Below, one piece after another: positions 33,682-42,642 of a stretch of DNA of 64,000 nt. The stretch lies in contig CALFIE010000003.1 of NCBI GenBank assembly GCA_937876095.1, forward strand, positions 1 through 64,000, written 5' to 3'. Under the pieces are notes generated by a model. It saw nothing but the letters and a program-made list of their open reading frames with translations. It searched no databases and had not been told where the DNA came from. The number at the start of each line of letters is the position of its first letter. The stretch's first letter is position 1. A program made the position numbers and the translations under genes. The stretch comes from an uncultured Flavobacteriales bacterium (GTDB lineage Bacteria; Bacteroidota; Bacteroidia; Flavobacteriales; Weeksellaceae).

Positions 33682-34677
33682 TTATTTATCAGCGTCTAAT
33701 TTATATTTTGCAACGTCAAACCCGAAATTCAAGCCTTTTGCGTGCACTAGTTCTTCTAATTCTGTGAGTGATTTTTTTCCGAAATTTCTAAATTTCATCA
33801 AATCAGACTTACTATAAGAAACCAATTCACCTAAAGTTTCAACTTCTGCAGCTTTTAAGCAGTTAAGAGCTCTCACAGAGAGATCCATATCAGCTAATTT
33901 AGATTTTAGAAGTTGTCTGGTGTGTAGTGTTTCTTCATCGTATTGTATAGATGCTTTTACAGCTTCGGTTTCCAACGTAATTCTCTCATCTGAGAATAAC
34001 ATAAAATGATAAATCAAAATTTTGGAAGCTTCTGTTAAAGCATTTTGTGGACTGATAGAACCATCGGTCTCTATATCTAATACTAATTTTTCGTAGTCTG
34101 TTTTTTGCTCAACACGATAATTTTCAACGGAATACTGCACCTTTTTGATAGGGGTGAAAATAGAATCTATAGCAATGGTACCAATTGGTGCATTGTTAGA
34201 TTTATTTTGCTCAGATGGAACGTAACCTCTCCCTTTTTCTATATTGAAAGTAAGTTCGAAAGCTACTTCTTTTGCCAAATTACAGATTACGAGATCTGGA
34301 TTTAACACTTCGAAACCGCTGATTGATTTTCCTAAATCACCTGCAGTAACTACATTTTGTCCTGAAACTTTTGCAGTAACTTGTTCTGTTGTGGTATTTT
34401 CAGATTTCGCTTTTAGGCGTAATTGTTTTAGATTAAGAATAATTTCTGTTACATCTTCTATTACACCAGGAATTGTTGAAAATTCGTGCTCTACGCCTTC
34501 TATTTTGATAGAAGAAATAGCATATCCTTCAAGAGAAGAGAGTAAAACTCTTCTCAAAGCATTACCGATGGTAAGTCCAAAACCTTGTTCTAATGGTCTG
34601 AATTCAAATTGTCCTTTGAAGTCATTAGAATTAAGTAGGATTACTTTATCGGGTTTAATGAATGTTAAAATTGCCAT
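33682..34677 (-). CDS. rpoA: RNA polymerase alpha subunit
   Basis: Assembles the RNA polymerase core. 331 residues: N-terminal dimerisation domain (about 1-235; FEFRPLEQGFGLTIGNALRRVLLSSLEGYA) and C-terminal helix-hairpin-helix DNA/activator-binding domain (about 255-318; LNCLKAAEVETLGELVSYSKSDLMKFRNFGKKSL). It lies between rpsD and rplQ, the conserved alpha-operon order, with six-base spacing to rplQ. Confidence 0.98.
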   Translation of the reverse strand: MAILTFIKPDKVILLNSNDFKGQFEFRPLEQGFGLTIGNALRRVLLSSLEGYAISSIKIEGVEHEFSTIPGVIEDVTEIILNLKQLRLKAKSENTTTEQVTAKVSGQNVVTAGDLGKSISGFEVLNPDLVICNLAKEVAFELTFNIEKGRGYVPSEQNKSNNAPIGTIAIDSIFTPIKKVQYSVENYRVEQKTDYEKLVLDIETDGSISPQNALTEASKILIYHFMLFSDERITLETEAVKASIQYDEETLHTRQLLKSKLADMDLSVRALNCLKAAEVETLGELVSYSKSDLMKFRNFGKKSLTELEELVHAKGLNFGFDVAKYKLDADK

Positions 34678-34702
34678 ATTGGTTTGAGCAAAAATTTGAT
34701 TA

Positions 34703-35311
34703 TTATTTAGAGTAAAGTTCGACGATTAGCTGTTCTTTGATGTCCTCTGGAATTTGAATTCTTTCTGGAGCTGCTACAAAGGTTCCTTCTTTTTTCTCGT
34801 CATTAAATTGCAACCACTCATAGTTGGATTTAGAAGCAAGAGAATCTGAAATAACTTCTAGAGATTTCGATTTTTCTCTGATTGCGATTACATCTCCTAC
34901 TTTCAATAAATATGATGGTATGTTTACCAATTCACCATTTACAGTTACGTGTCTGTGTGACACTAATTGTCTTGCTCCAGCTCTGGTTTTAGCAAATCCT
35001 AATCTGTATACCACGTTGTCTAATCTAGATTCGCACAATTGCAATAGTACTTCACCAGTTACACCTTTGCTTCGGTGAGCTTTGTCAAATAAATTTGCGA
35101 ATTGTCTTTCTAGAATTCCGTAGGTATATTTAGCTTTTTGTTTTTCTGCTAATTGTACTGCGTATTCAGATTTTTTAGAACCTCTTCTTTTGTTTGGTCC
35201 GTGTTGTCCAGGTGGTTGGTTTTTTCTTTTTTCGAAGTATTTGTCGTCTCCGTAGATTGCTGCGCCAAATTTACGAGCAATTTTTGTTTTTGGTCCAATA
35301 TATCTTGCCAT
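34703..35311 (-). CDS. rpsD: 30S ribosomal protein S4
   Basis: Primary 16S rRNA-binding protein that starts 30S assembly. 202 residues, with the N-terminal MARYIGPKTKIARKFG form (no zinc-binding cysteines), the S4 RNA-binding domain around SRLDNVVYRLGFAKTRAGARQLVSHRHV, and the C-terminal PEDIKEQLIVELYSK. Placed between rpsK and rpoA. Confidence 0.98.
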   Translation of the reverse strand: MARYIGPKTKIARKFGAAIYGDDKYFEKRKNQPPGQHGPNKRRGSKKSEYAVQLAEKQKAKYTYGILERQFANLFDKAHRSKGVTGEVLLQLCESRLDNVVYRLGFAKTRAGARQLVSHRHVTVNGELVNIPSYLLKVGDVIAIREKSKSLEVISDSLASKSNYEWLQFNDEKKEGTFVAAPERIQIPEDIKEQLIVELYSK

Positions 35312-35372
35312 AATTCTTTAGATTTGAGATTTGAGATTTGAATTTTTGAATTTTCAAATTTTCAAATTCTTG

Positions 35373-35762
35373 TTATACTCTTCTTCTTTTTGGTGGTCTA
35401 CAGCCATTGTGTGGCATAGGAGTCACGTCTACGATTTCGCTAACTTCAATCCCAGAGTTGTGAATTGATCTGATTGCAGATTCTCTACCTGCACCAGGAC
35501 CTTTCACAAACACTTTTACTCTTCTAAGACCTGCTTCGTGAGCAACTTGAGAGCAATTTTCAGCTGCCATTTGCGCAGCGAAAGGAGTATTTTTTTTAGA
35601 ACCTCTGAAACCCATTTTACCGGCAGAAGCCCAAGAAATTACTTCACCATTTTTATTGGTTAAAGAAATAATGATATTATTAAAAGAAGCTTGGATGTGT
35701 GCTTCACCAATTGCTTCTACTTTAACTTTTCTTTTCTTAACTACTTTAGTCTGTTTTGCCAT
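35373..35762 (-). CDS. rpsK: 30S ribosomal protein S11
   Basis: Platform protein of the 30S subunit. 129 residues with the family signature GAGRESAIRSIHNSGIEVSEI and the conserved end DVTPMPHNGCRPPKRRRV. The 61-base spacer to rpsD is filled by near-repeats of ATTTGAGATTTGAATTTTTG, similar to other spacer micro-repeats of this cluster. Confidence 0.98.
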   Translation of the reverse strand: MAKQTKVVKKRKVKVEAIGEAHIQASFNNIIISLTNKNGEVISWASAGKMGFRGSKKNTPFAAQMAAENCSQVAHEAGLRRVKVFVKGPGAGRESAIRSIHNSGIEVSEIVDVTPMPHNGCRPPKRRRV

Positions 35763-35773
35763 AATTCTAACGA

Positions 35774-36151
35774 TTATTTACTTGCTTTTTTCTTGTTAGC
35801 AACAGTTTTTCTTTTTCCTTTTCGGGTTCTAGAATTGTTTTTCGTTCTTTGGCCTCTTAAAGGTAATCCTAGTCTGTGACGTATTCCTCGTTGGCAACCT
35901 ATGTCCATCAATCGCTTGATGTTCAATTGCACTTCAGAACGTAGTTCACCTTCAACTTTAATGTTGTCTGTGATGTAGTTTCTGATTGCAGCCAATTCAT
36001 CGTCATTCCATTCGTTGACTTTCTTGTCTTCGCTGATTCCAGCATTTTTCAAGATTTCTGCAGCGGTGCTTCTACCAATCCCATAGATGTAGGTAAGCCC
36101 GATAACTCCTCTTTTGTTTTTTGGTAAATCAATACCTGAAATTCTCGCCAT
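35774..36151 (-). CDS. rpsM: 30S ribosomal protein S13
   Basis: Head protein contacting the 50S subunit and tRNAs. 125 residues: MARISGIDLPKNKRGVIGLTYIYGIG, the H2TH region, the GCQRGIRHRLGLPLRGQRTKNNSRTRKG block and a Lys-rich tail. Directly before rpsK and after rpmJ. Confidence 0.98.
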   Translation of the reverse strand: MARISGIDLPKNKRGVIGLTYIYGIGRSTAAEILKNAGISEDKKVNEWNDDELAAIRNYITDNIKVEGELRSEVQLNIKRLMDIGCQRGIRHRLGLPLRGQRTKNNSRTRKGKRKTVANKKKASK

Positions 36152-36160
36152 AATTTAATT

Positions 36161-36277
36161 TTAGCCTTGTCTTTGTTTAAATTTTGGGTTTTTTTTGTTG
36201 ATAACAAATAGGACGCCTTTTCTACGTACTATTTTGCAATCAGCACTTCTTTTTTTGATAGATGCTCTTACTTTCAT
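36161..36277 (-). CDS. rpmJ: 50S ribosomal protein L36, zinc-free type
   Basis: A 38-residue protein: MKVRASIKKRSADCKIVRRK followed by GVLFVINKKNPKFKQRQG. Position between infA and rpsM and the start/end motifs identify L36. The usual zinc ribbon (three Cys and one His) is lost: only Cys 14 remains. This is the C-minus form. Confidence 0.95.
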   Translation of the reverse strand: MKVRASIKKRSADCKIVRRKGVLFVINKKNPKFKQRQG

Positions 36278-36287
36278 TGTAACTGTT

Positions 36288-36503
36288 TTAATATCTAAAA
36301 GTGATTCTTCCTTTTGATAAATCATAAGGAGATAGTTCTAATTTTACCTTGTCTCCTGGTAAAAGTTTAATATAGTGCATTCTCATTTTCCCAGAAATGT
36401 GGGCAATTAGAACGTGACCATTCTCTAATTCTACACGGAACATGGCGTTTGATAGTGCTTCCACTATCACGCCGTCTTGTTCTATATGTTTTTGTTTAGC
36501 CAT
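36288..36503 (-). CDS. infA: Translation initiation factor IF-1
   Basis: OB-fold factor occupying the ribosomal A-site during initiation. 71 residues with MAKQKHIEQDGVIVEALSNAMF, HISGKMRMHYIKLLPGDKVKLELSPYDLSKGRI. Eight bases after secY and ten before rpmJ, in the conserved order. Confidence 0.98.
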   Translation of the reverse strand: MAKQKHIEQDGVIVEALSNAMFRVELENGHVLIAHISGKMRMHYIKLLPGDKVKLELSPYDLSKGRITFRY

Positions 36504-36510
36504 TTATTTC

Positions 36511-37890
36511 TTAAAAGTTGGATGTTCTAGATAATTTAGATTGCATCAACCCATCATAATGATGGTTCAGCAGATAAGTATTTATCTGTTGAACAGTGTC
36601 TAATATTACTCCAACCATGATTAATAGGGAAGTCCCACCAAAAAATAGCGCAAATCCATCAGTCTGAACAATGGTTCCGTGCACTATTGCTGGAAGGATT
36701 GCAAAGATAGACAAAAATATTGCACCTGGCAAAGTTATTTTAGACAAAATATCATCTAAGTAATCCGCAGTATCTTTACCTGGTCTTACCTTAGGAATCA
36801 AACCACCATTTCTTTTCAAATCATCTGCCATTTGGTTTACCGGAATAGTAATTGCAGTGTAAAAAAATGAAAATACGATGATCAAAATTGCAAAAAGTAC
36901 ATTGTATTGCCAACTAAATACATTTTTAAATCCTGCCAAAAAGGTACTAGATTCATCTACATTTGTAAGTAATCCTGGAACAAACATCAGTGCTTGAGCG
37001 AAGATAATTGGCATAACTCCTGCTGCATTTACTTTGAGTGGAATCCACTGTCTAGCTCCTTCCATCAGGTTTCTGGTTGCTCCACCTCTTGCTTGTGCTC
37101 TACTTACATATTGAATTGGAATTTTGCGCACTGCAACTGACAATACAATTGCTAATAGTACTACCAATAACCAGAATAATACTTCAACCAAAATCATAAT
37201 GGTTCCGAATCCTCCTTTACCTGTTTGAGTTGCATATTCTTGTAAAAATGCTTCTGGTAATCTAGATAAAATCCCTACCATAATTAGGATAGAGATACCA
37301 TTACCAATACCTTTATCGGTAATTTTTTCACCTAACCACATTGCAAATACAGATCCTGCAATTAGCAATATAATACTTGGTAACCAGAACATAATGTGAT
37401 CTGGATTGATTGCATAAGCAGATTGAAATTGCTGATATGGCAAAAATACATAACGGATAGAAGATAGGTAAGAAGGTGCTTGTACCAAACATACCCCAAT
37501 AGTTAACCATCTTGTAATTTGGTTAAGTGTATTTCTACCACTTTCTCCGTCTTTTTGTAATTTTTGTAAATAGGGGATTGCCATTCCCATCAATTGCACT
37601 ATAATAGAAGCAGAGATGTAGGGCATAATTCCCAATGCCATAATAGAAGCGTGGCTAAATGCACCACCAGTAAACGACGATAGCAAACCAAGAAGACCAG
37701 CTCCTTGTTTGTTTCCGCCTTGGTTTTTATAATGTTCCAAAAGATCTCCTACTTCTGCCAAATTAATTGCAGGTAAAGATATATAGGAAGCGAATCTATA
37801 CACTAGGATAATCCCCAAAGTAAATAGAATTTTATCTCTAAGTTCTTTTAGGCTCCAAATGTTTTTAAGTGTTTGTATAAATCCTTTCAT
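36511..37890 (-). CDS. secY: Protein translocase subunit SecY
   Basis: Central channel of the Sec translocon in the inner membrane. 459 residues with ten predicted membrane helices. Marks: the N-terminal FIQTLKNIWSLKELRDKILFTLG, the plug/TM2 region LGIMPYISASIIVQLMG, KDGESGRNTLNQITRWLT, SRAQARGGATRNLMEGARQWIPLKVNAAGVMPIIFA and the end HYDGLMQSKLSRTSNF. Lies between rplO and infA as usual. Confidence 0.98.
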   Translation of the reverse strand: MKGFIQTLKNIWSLKELRDKILFTLGIILVYRFASYISLPAINLAEVGDLLEHYKNQGGNKQGAGLLGLLSSFTGGAFSHASIMALGIMPYISASIIVQLMGMAIPYLQKLQKDGESGRNTLNQITRWLTIGVCLVQAPSYLSSIRYVFLPYQQFQSAYAINPDHIMFWLPSIILLIAGSVFAMWLGEKITDKGIGNGISILIMVGILSRLPEAFLQEYATQTGKGGFGTIMILVEVLFWLLVVLLAIVLSVAVRKIPIQYVSRAQARGGATRNLMEGARQWIPLKVNAAGVMPIIFAQALMFVPGLLTNVDESSTFLAGFKNVFSWQYNVLFAILIIVFSFFYTAITIPVNQMADDLKRNGGLIPKVRPGKDTADYLDDILSKITLPGAIFLSIFAILPAIVHGTIVQTDGFALFFGGTSLLIMVGVILDTVQQINTYLLNHHYDGLMQSKLSRTSNF

Positions 37891-37898
37891 GGTATGTA

Positions 37899-38348
37899 TT
37901 ATAGAGTAATTGCTTTACCACCAGCTTTAGCAATAGCTTCTTCGGCAGTTTTGGTGAATTTGTTAGCAGAGATTGCAACACTAGATTTCAATTCGCCTCT
38001 TCCCATTATTTTCACCAATTCGTTTTTAGAAGCCAAACCGTTTTCTACCAAAACTTCTTTGGTGATATCTCCTTTGATGGATTTACTATCAATCAAAGAC
38101 TGTATGGTATCTAAATTAATTGCTCTAAATTCTTTTCTGTTGATATTATTGAAACCAAATTTTGGTAGCCTTCTTTGCAAAGGCATTTGTCCACCTTCGA
38201 AACCGATTTTCTCTGAATATCCGGCTCTAGATTTTTGTCCTTTGTGTCCTTTTGTTGAAGTACCACCTTTTCCGCTACCTTGTCCTCTACCAATTCTTTT
38301 GGAATTGTGAGTAGAACCTGCAGCTGGTTTTATATTGTTTAGATTCAT
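37899..38348 (-). CDS. rplO: 50S ribosomal protein L15
   Basis: Late-assembly 50S protein. 149 residues with MNLNNIKPAAGSTHNSKRIG, the Gly-rich RGQGSGKGGTSTKGHKGQKSR region, and GFEGGQMPLQRRLPKFGF. The 99-base spacer to rpmD contains inverted micro-repeats (TTAGATGTTAGATATTAG and complementary TTCTAACTTCTAACTTC). Confidence 0.98.
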   Translation of the reverse strand: MNLNNIKPAAGSTHNSKRIGRGQGSGKGGTSTKGHKGQKSRAGYSEKIGFEGGQMPLQRRLPKFGFNNINRKEFRAINLDTIQSLIDSKSIKGDITKEVLVENGLASKNELVKIMGRGELKSSVAISANKFTKTAEEAIAKAGGKAITL

Positions 38349-38447
38349 TGTTTTATAATTTTAGATGTTAGATATTAGATGTTAGAAAAAATCAGATACA
38401 AGTTTTAAAAAAATCTACTATCTGATTTCTAACTTCTAACTTCTTTT

Positions 38448-38624
38448 TTATTTTTGAACTTCTACTAAATGACTCACTGCAGCTACCATTCCTAAAATCG
38501 AAGGAGTAGCTTCGTGCTCTACAACTTGGTGAAGTTTTTTTAGTCCTAATGCTTCAAGCGTTCTTTTTTGGGTTTTTGTTCTACCAATAGCGCTTCTTAC
38601 TTGTTTTACTGAAATTTTTGCCAT
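38448..38624 (-). CDS. rpmD: 50S ribosomal protein L30
   Basis: A 58-residue protein starting MAKISVKQVRSAIGRTKTQK, then RTLEALGLKKLHQVVEHEATPS and a final helix ending SHLVEVQK. Size, sequence and place between rpsE and rplO identify L30. It starts ten bases after the rpsE stop. Confidence 0.96.
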   Translation of the reverse strand: MAKISVKQVRSAIGRTKTQKRTLEALGLKKLHQVVEHEATPSILGMVAAVSHLVEVQK

Positions 38625-38634
38625 TGTAAATATT

Positions 38635-39153
38635 TTAACCGTTAAACACTTTTGATAATTCTATTCCTCTCATTCTTGCGATTTCTTCTGGTCTTCTGAT
38701 GTCTAATAATGCATTGAAAGTAGCTTTCACTACATTATGTGGATTAGAAGATCCTTTAGATTTCGATAAGATGTCGTGTACACCAGCTGATTCTAATACT
38801 GCTCTTACAGCACCACCTGCAATTAGACCGGTACCATGAGATGCAGGTCTCAAGAAGATATCTGCACCACCAAATCTAGCTGAAGTTTGATGTGGAATTG
38901 AGTGATTCATTACAGGAACTTTTACCAAATTTTTCTTAGCATCTTCTACTGCTTTTGCAATAGCAGAAGCAACTTCTTTGGATTTACCAAGACCGTATCC
39001 TATGATACCATCTTCGTTACCTACTACTACGATTGCAGAAAATCCGAATGCTCTACCACCTTTGGTTACTTTGGTTACTCTGTTTACAGAAACCAAACGG
39101 TCTTTCAATTCTAAACCACCGGGTTTTACTCTTTCTATATTACTATCTAACAT
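38635..39153 (-). CDS. rpsE: 30S ribosomal protein S5
   Basis: 30S protein important for decoding fidelity. 172 residues: S5 N-terminal double-stranded RNA-binding domain (LKDRLVSVNRVTKVTKGGRAF, VVVGNEDGIIGYGLGKSKEV) and C-terminal domain (LRPASHGTGLIAGGAVRAVLESAGVHDI). Eighteen bases after rplR. Confidence 0.98.
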   Translation of the reverse strand: MLDSNIERVKPGGLELKDRLVSVNRVTKVTKGGRAFGFSAIVVVGNEDGIIGYGLGKSKEVASAIAKAVEDAKKNLVKVPVMNHSIPHQTSARFGGADIFLRPASHGTGLIAGGAVRAVLESAGVHDILSKSKGSSNPHNVVKATFNALLDIRRPEEIARMRGIELSKVFNG

Positions 39154-39171
39154 TTGCTCGATTTTTTAAGA

Positions 39172-39525
39172 TTAAAATTGAAGTCCGCCTTCTCTAGCTC
39201 CGTCTGCTAAAGCTTTCACTCTACCGTGGTATACGAAACCATTTCTGTCAAACACTACTTTTTCATAACCTGCTGCTTTTGCTTTGCTAGCAATTGCTTT
39301 GCCTACTGCTGCAGCTATTTCTATTTTGGTTCCTTTGGCGTCTACTCCTTTTTCTCTAGAAGAAGCTGCTACCAAAGTTTTACCTTCGTTATCATCAATT
39401 AATTGAGCATAAATTTCTTTGTTGCTCTTGTATACAGAAAGTCTTGGTGATGCTTGAGTTCCGGAGATTTTTCCTCTAACTCTTCTTTTGATTCTTTCTC
39501 TTTTTTGTACTGTTGTTAATGCCAT
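39172..39525 (-). CDS. rplR: 50S ribosomal protein L18
   Basis: 5S rRNA-binding protein. 117 residues with the basic N-terminus (RERIKRRVRGKISGTQASPRLSVYKSNKEIYAQLIDD) and the end YHGRVKALADGAREGGLQF. Confidence 0.98.
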   Translation of the reverse strand: MALTTVQKRERIKRRVRGKISGTQASPRLSVYKSNKEIYAQLIDDNEGKTLVAASSREKGVDAKGTKIEIAAAVGKAIASKAKAAGYEKVVFDRNGFVYHGRVKALADGAREGGLQF

Positions 39526-39539
39526 TTTCTTAAATTTTA

Positions 39540-40085
39540 TTAAGCAGATTTACCAGCTTTACGTCTAACATTTTCTCCTACAAATCTTACTCCTTTTCCT
39601 TTGTAAGGTTCAGGTTTTCTAAATGATCTGATTTTTGCAGCCACCATTCCTAGTAATTGTTTGTCATAAGATGACAAGGTAATTACCGGATTTTTTCCTT
39701 TTTCTGATAAGGTATCTAGTGTAATTTCTTTTGGAAGATCTACTACGATACCGTGAGAGAAACCTAAAGCTAATTCTAGTCGTTGACCAGCGTGTGAAGC
39801 TCTATAACCTACCCCAACTAATTCTAGTTGTTTGGTGAAACCTTGTGCGGTTCCTTGCACCATATTGTTGATTAACGCTCTGTATAGACCGTGTAATGCT
39901 TTGTGCTGTTTAGATTCTGATGGGCGATCCAATGTAAGGATGCCATCTTCTATTTTTAAAGTAATTCCGCCAGCTACTTGTTGTGAAAGTTCTCCTTTAG
40001 GACCTTTCACTGTTACAAGACCATCATTTTCTGTAATGGTTACATTCGCAGGAATTTCTATAATTGATTTACCAATTCTTGACAT
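39540..40085 (-). CDS. rplF: 50S ribosomal protein L6
   Basis: 50S protein near the factor-binding site. 181 residues with two repeated domains, MSRIGKSIIEIPANVTI and the C-terminal signature PEPYKGKGVRFVGENVRRKAGKSA. Confidence 0.98.
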   Translation of the reverse strand: MSRIGKSIIEIPANVTITENDGLVTVKGPKGELSQQVAGGITLKIEDGILTLDRPSESKQHKALHGLYRALINNMVQGTAQGFTKQLELVGVGYRASHAGQRLELALGFSHGIVVDLPKEITLDTLSEKGKNPVITLSSYDKQLLGMVAAKIRSFRKPEPYKGKGVRFVGENVRRKAGKSA

Positions 40086-40104
40086 TTTTTCCTAAATTTT
40101 ACAA

Positions 40105-40503
40105 TTAATATACATAGCAGATTACTTCGCCGCCAACTTTTTCTTGACGTGCTTTCTTATCAGTCATCAAACCTTTAGAAGTTGAGATGATTGCTACACC
40201 TAAACCATTCAAAACTCTTGGAAGTTCTTCTGATCCTTTGTACTGTCTAAGACCTGGTCTAGAAGCTCTTTGGATAGATTTGATTGCGGGTTTGTTTGTT
40301 TGCTTATCATATTTCAAAGCGATTTTGATTGTCCCTTGAACTGCGCTGTCTTCGAATTTATAATTCAAGATGTAGCCTTGGTCAAATAAGATTTTCGTAA
40401 TCTCCTTTTTAATATTCGATGCAGGAATTTCCACCACTTTGTGGCCTGCGCTTTGTGCGTTCCTTACTCTGGTTAGGAAATCTGAAATTGGATCTGTTAC
40501 CAT
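40105..40503 (-). CDS. rpsH: 30S ribosomal protein S8
   Basis: 16S rRNA-binding protein and, in E. coli, the translational repressor of the spc operon. 132 residues with VTDPISDFLTRVRNAQSAGHKVVEIPAS and the C-terminal GLGVAIISTSKGLMTDKKARQEKVGGEVICYVY. A 126-base gene-free spacer precedes it. Confidence 0.98.
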   Translation of the reverse strand: MVTDPISDFLTRVRNAQSAGHKVVEIPASNIKKEITKILFDQGYILNYKFEDSAVQGTIKIALKYDKQTNKPAIKSIQRASRPGLRQYKGSEELPRVLNGLGVAIISTSKGLMTDKKARQEKVGGEVICYVY

Positions 40504-40629
40504 TTTTTGATTTTGTTGTTATTGGTTTATGGTAGTTAGTATTGAAAAAGATTTCAGATGTAAGATTTTAGAAATTAAATTGTCTGTTGTCTACATTCAA
40601 CTTTACTACCTCGATTTTTAATTAAATTG

Positions 40630-40899
40630 TTACCAACTTGCTTTTTTAACTCCTGGGATTAATCCTTGGTTTGCCATTTCACGAAATGTTACCCTAGAAA
40701 TTCCGAAAGTACGCATATAACCTCTTGGTCTACCTGTAAGTTTACATCTGTTGTGAAGTCTTACTGGTGATGCGTTTTTTGGTAATTTTTGCAATGCTTC
40801 GTAATCTCCGGCTTCTTTCAAAGCTTTTCTTTTCTCAGCATATTTTGCTACCATTGCTTCTCTTTTGCGCTCACGCGCTTTCATAGATTCTTTTGCCAT
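40630..40899 (-). CDS. rpsN: 30S ribosomal protein S14, zinc-free type
   Basis: 89 residues with the S14 signature RLHNRCKLTGRPRGYMRTFGISRVTFREMA. Only one Cys is present, so this is the C-minus form without a zinc ribbon. Located three bases after rplE. Confidence 0.97.
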   Translation of the reverse strand: MAKESMKARERKREAMVAKYAEKRKALKEAGDYEALQKLPKNASPVRLHNRCKLTGRPRGYMRTFGISRVTFREMANQGLIPGVKKASW

Positions 40900-40902
40900 C
40901 TT

Positions 40903-41454
40903 TTAGTTTTTTTTGAAGGGTAAACCGAAATGGGTTAATAATGCTTTTGCTTCTTTGTCTGTTTTGGCAGAGGTTACGAAGGTGATGTCCATCCCTTGGA
41001 TTTTTTTCACTTTATCAATTACAATTTCTGGGAAAATGATTTGTTCTGTAATTCCTAGGTTGTAATTTCCTCTACCATCAAATCCGTCTGCTTTGATACC
41101 AGAGAAATCTCTGATTCTTGGTAGCGCAGAAGCGGTAAGTCTGTCTAAAAACTCATACATTTTATGAGCTCTGAGTGTAACTCTTGCTCCAACTGGCATT
41201 CCTTTTCTAAGTTTGAAGGCAGCTTCATCTTTTTTGGAGATGGTACCTACTGCTTTTTGTCCGGTAATGGCGGTTAATTCTTCTACTGCGTAATCTACGA
41301 TTTTTTTGTCGGCAGTAGCAGCTCCTAAACCTTGTGATACAACGATTTTTTCTAATTTAGGTACTTGCATAATGCTTTTGTACCCGAATTCTTCCATCAT
41401 TGCAGGAACAATTTTCTCTTTATATATTTTTTTGGGTCTTGCTATGTATTCCAT
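40903..41454 (-). CDS. rplE: 50S ribosomal protein L5
   Basis: 5S rRNA-binding protein. 183 residues with QVPKLEKIVVSQGLGAATADKK, the GMPVGARVTLR loop, LPRIRDFSGIKADGFDGRGNYNLGITEQIIFPEI and a C-terminal EAKALLTHFGLPFKK. Eleven bases after rplX. Confidence 0.98.
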   Translation of the reverse strand: MEYIARPKKIYKEKIVPAMMEEFGYKSIMQVPKLEKIVVSQGLGAATADKKIVDYAVEELTAITGQKAVGTISKKDEAAFKLRKGMPVGARVTLRAHKMYEFLDRLTASALPRIRDFSGIKADGFDGRGNYNLGITEQIIFPEIVIDKVKKIQGMDITFVTSAKTDKEAKALLTHFGLPFKKN

Positions 41455-41464
41455 CTTCTTTTAA

Positions 41465-41785
41465 TTATAAAGTTTCACCGGATTTTTTTGCAAATCTTAT
41501 TTTTTTATCACCATCCAATTTGAATCCCACTTTGGTTGGTTTGCCATCTTTTGTGATGAGCGAAACGTTGGAGATGTGTAGTGATGCTTCTTTTTCTACA
41601 ATTCCACCTTGTGGATTAGATGCAGATGGTTTTACGTGTTTTTTCACGATGTTTACACCTGCTACTATTACTCTAGGATCTTTGTTTTCTTTCTTGATCA
41701 CTTCTAGTACTTCGCCTTTACTACCTTTGTTTCCACCGGTAGTTACGATTACTTGGTCTCCTCTTTTTATTTTAACTTTTGTCAT
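41465..41785 (-). CDS. rplX: 50S ribosomal protein L24
   Basis: Assembly initiator of the 50S subunit. 106 residues with the KOW motif KRGDQVIVTTGGNKGSKGEVLEV and the GGIVEKEASLHISNV segment. Confidence 0.97.
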   Translation of the reverse strand: MTKVKIKRGDQVIVTTGGNKGSKGEVLEVIKKENKDPRVIVAGVNIVKKHVKPSASNPQGGIVEKEASLHISNVSLITKDGKPTKVGFKLDGDKKIRFAKKSGETL

Positions 41786-41804
41786 TTTTTTTAAAATTTA
41801 AAAA

Positions 41805-42173
41805 TTATAAAACTTCTGGAGCCAATGAAATGATTTTCATGTATTCTTTGTCTCTCAATTCACGAGCAACTGGTCCGAAAACACGGGTTCCTCTCATTTC
41901 TCCTGCTGCGTTGAGTAGTACACAAGCGTTGTCATCGAATTTGATGTATGATCCATCTTTTCTACGTACAGCTTTTTTTGTTCTTACTACAACTGCTTTG
42001 GATACTTGTCCTTTTTTTGCGTTTCCTGATGGTGTAGAATCTTTGATAGTTACTACGATTTTATCACCAACAGAAGCATATCTTCTTCTAGTTCCTCCTA
42101 GAACTCTGATCACCAATACTTCTTTTGCACCGGTATTGTCAGCTACTTTTAGTCTTGATTCGGTTTGTAACAT
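41805..42173 (-). CDS. rplN: 50S ribosomal protein L14
   Basis: Intersubunit bridge protein. 122 residues with MLQTESRLKVADNTGAKEVLVIRVLGG and the SGNAKKGQVSKAVVVRTKK block. Its start overlaps the rpsQ stop by one base (TAATG), indicating coupled translation. Confidence 0.98.
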   Translation of the reverse strand: MLQTESRLKVADNTGAKEVLVIRVLGGTRRRYASVGDKIVVTIKDSTPSGNAKKGQVSKAVVVRTKKAVRRKDGSYIKFDDNACVLLNAAGEMRGTRVFGPVARELRDKEYMKIISLAPEVL

Positions 42174-42427
42174 TACTTAGCTTTTTCTATGATTCGTACT
42201 AATCTCCATCTTTTACTTTTGCTTAAAGGTCTAGTTTCTTGAATTAAGACTTTATCTCCTTCGTTGCATTCGTTTTTCTCATCGTGTGCGGTATATTTTT
42301 TTGTTTTCAAAACGAATTTACCGTACATTGGATGTTTCATTCTCATCGTTTCACTTACAACAATGGTCTTTTCCATTTTATTGCTAGAAACAATTCCGAT
42401 TCTTTCTTTTCTTAAATTTCTATCCAT
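42173..42427 (-). CDS. rpsQ: 30S ribosomal protein S17
   Basis: 16S rRNA-binding OB-fold protein. 84 residues with LRKERIGIVSSNKMEKTIVVS, the KHPMYGKFVLKTKKYTAHDE block and DKVLIQETRPLSKSKRWRL. Confidence 0.98.
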   Translation of the reverse strand: MDRNLRKERIGIVSSNKMEKTIVVSETMRMKHPMYGKFVLKTKKYTAHDEKNECNEGDKVLIQETRPLSKSKRWRLVRIIEKAK

Positions 42428-42442
42428 GATAAAATGAAATTC

Positions 42443-42631
42443 TTATTGTTGTTTGTTAGTTAATGCGGTTTCTAATCTTGCGATATTTTTCCTCAGGTCT
42501 CTTATTTGAATTGGGTTTTCTATCGGGCTGATTCTGTGAGCTAATTTTAGTTTGGTAAATTCAGCTTTTGTTTCTGCCAATTTGTTTTGTAGATCACCTA
42601 CGCTTAGATTTTTGATATCTTCTTTTTTCAT
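42443..42631 (-). CDS. rpmC: 50S ribosomal protein L29
   Basis: Two-helix protein at the tunnel exit. 62 residues with the central block KLKLAHRISPIENPIQIRDLRKNIARL. Placed between rplP and rpsQ. Confidence 0.97.
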   Translation of the reverse strand: MKKEDIKNLSVGDLQNKLAETKAEFTKLKLAHRISPIENPIQIRDLRKNIARLETALTNKQQ

Positions 42632-42642
42632 TTTTCAAAAAA

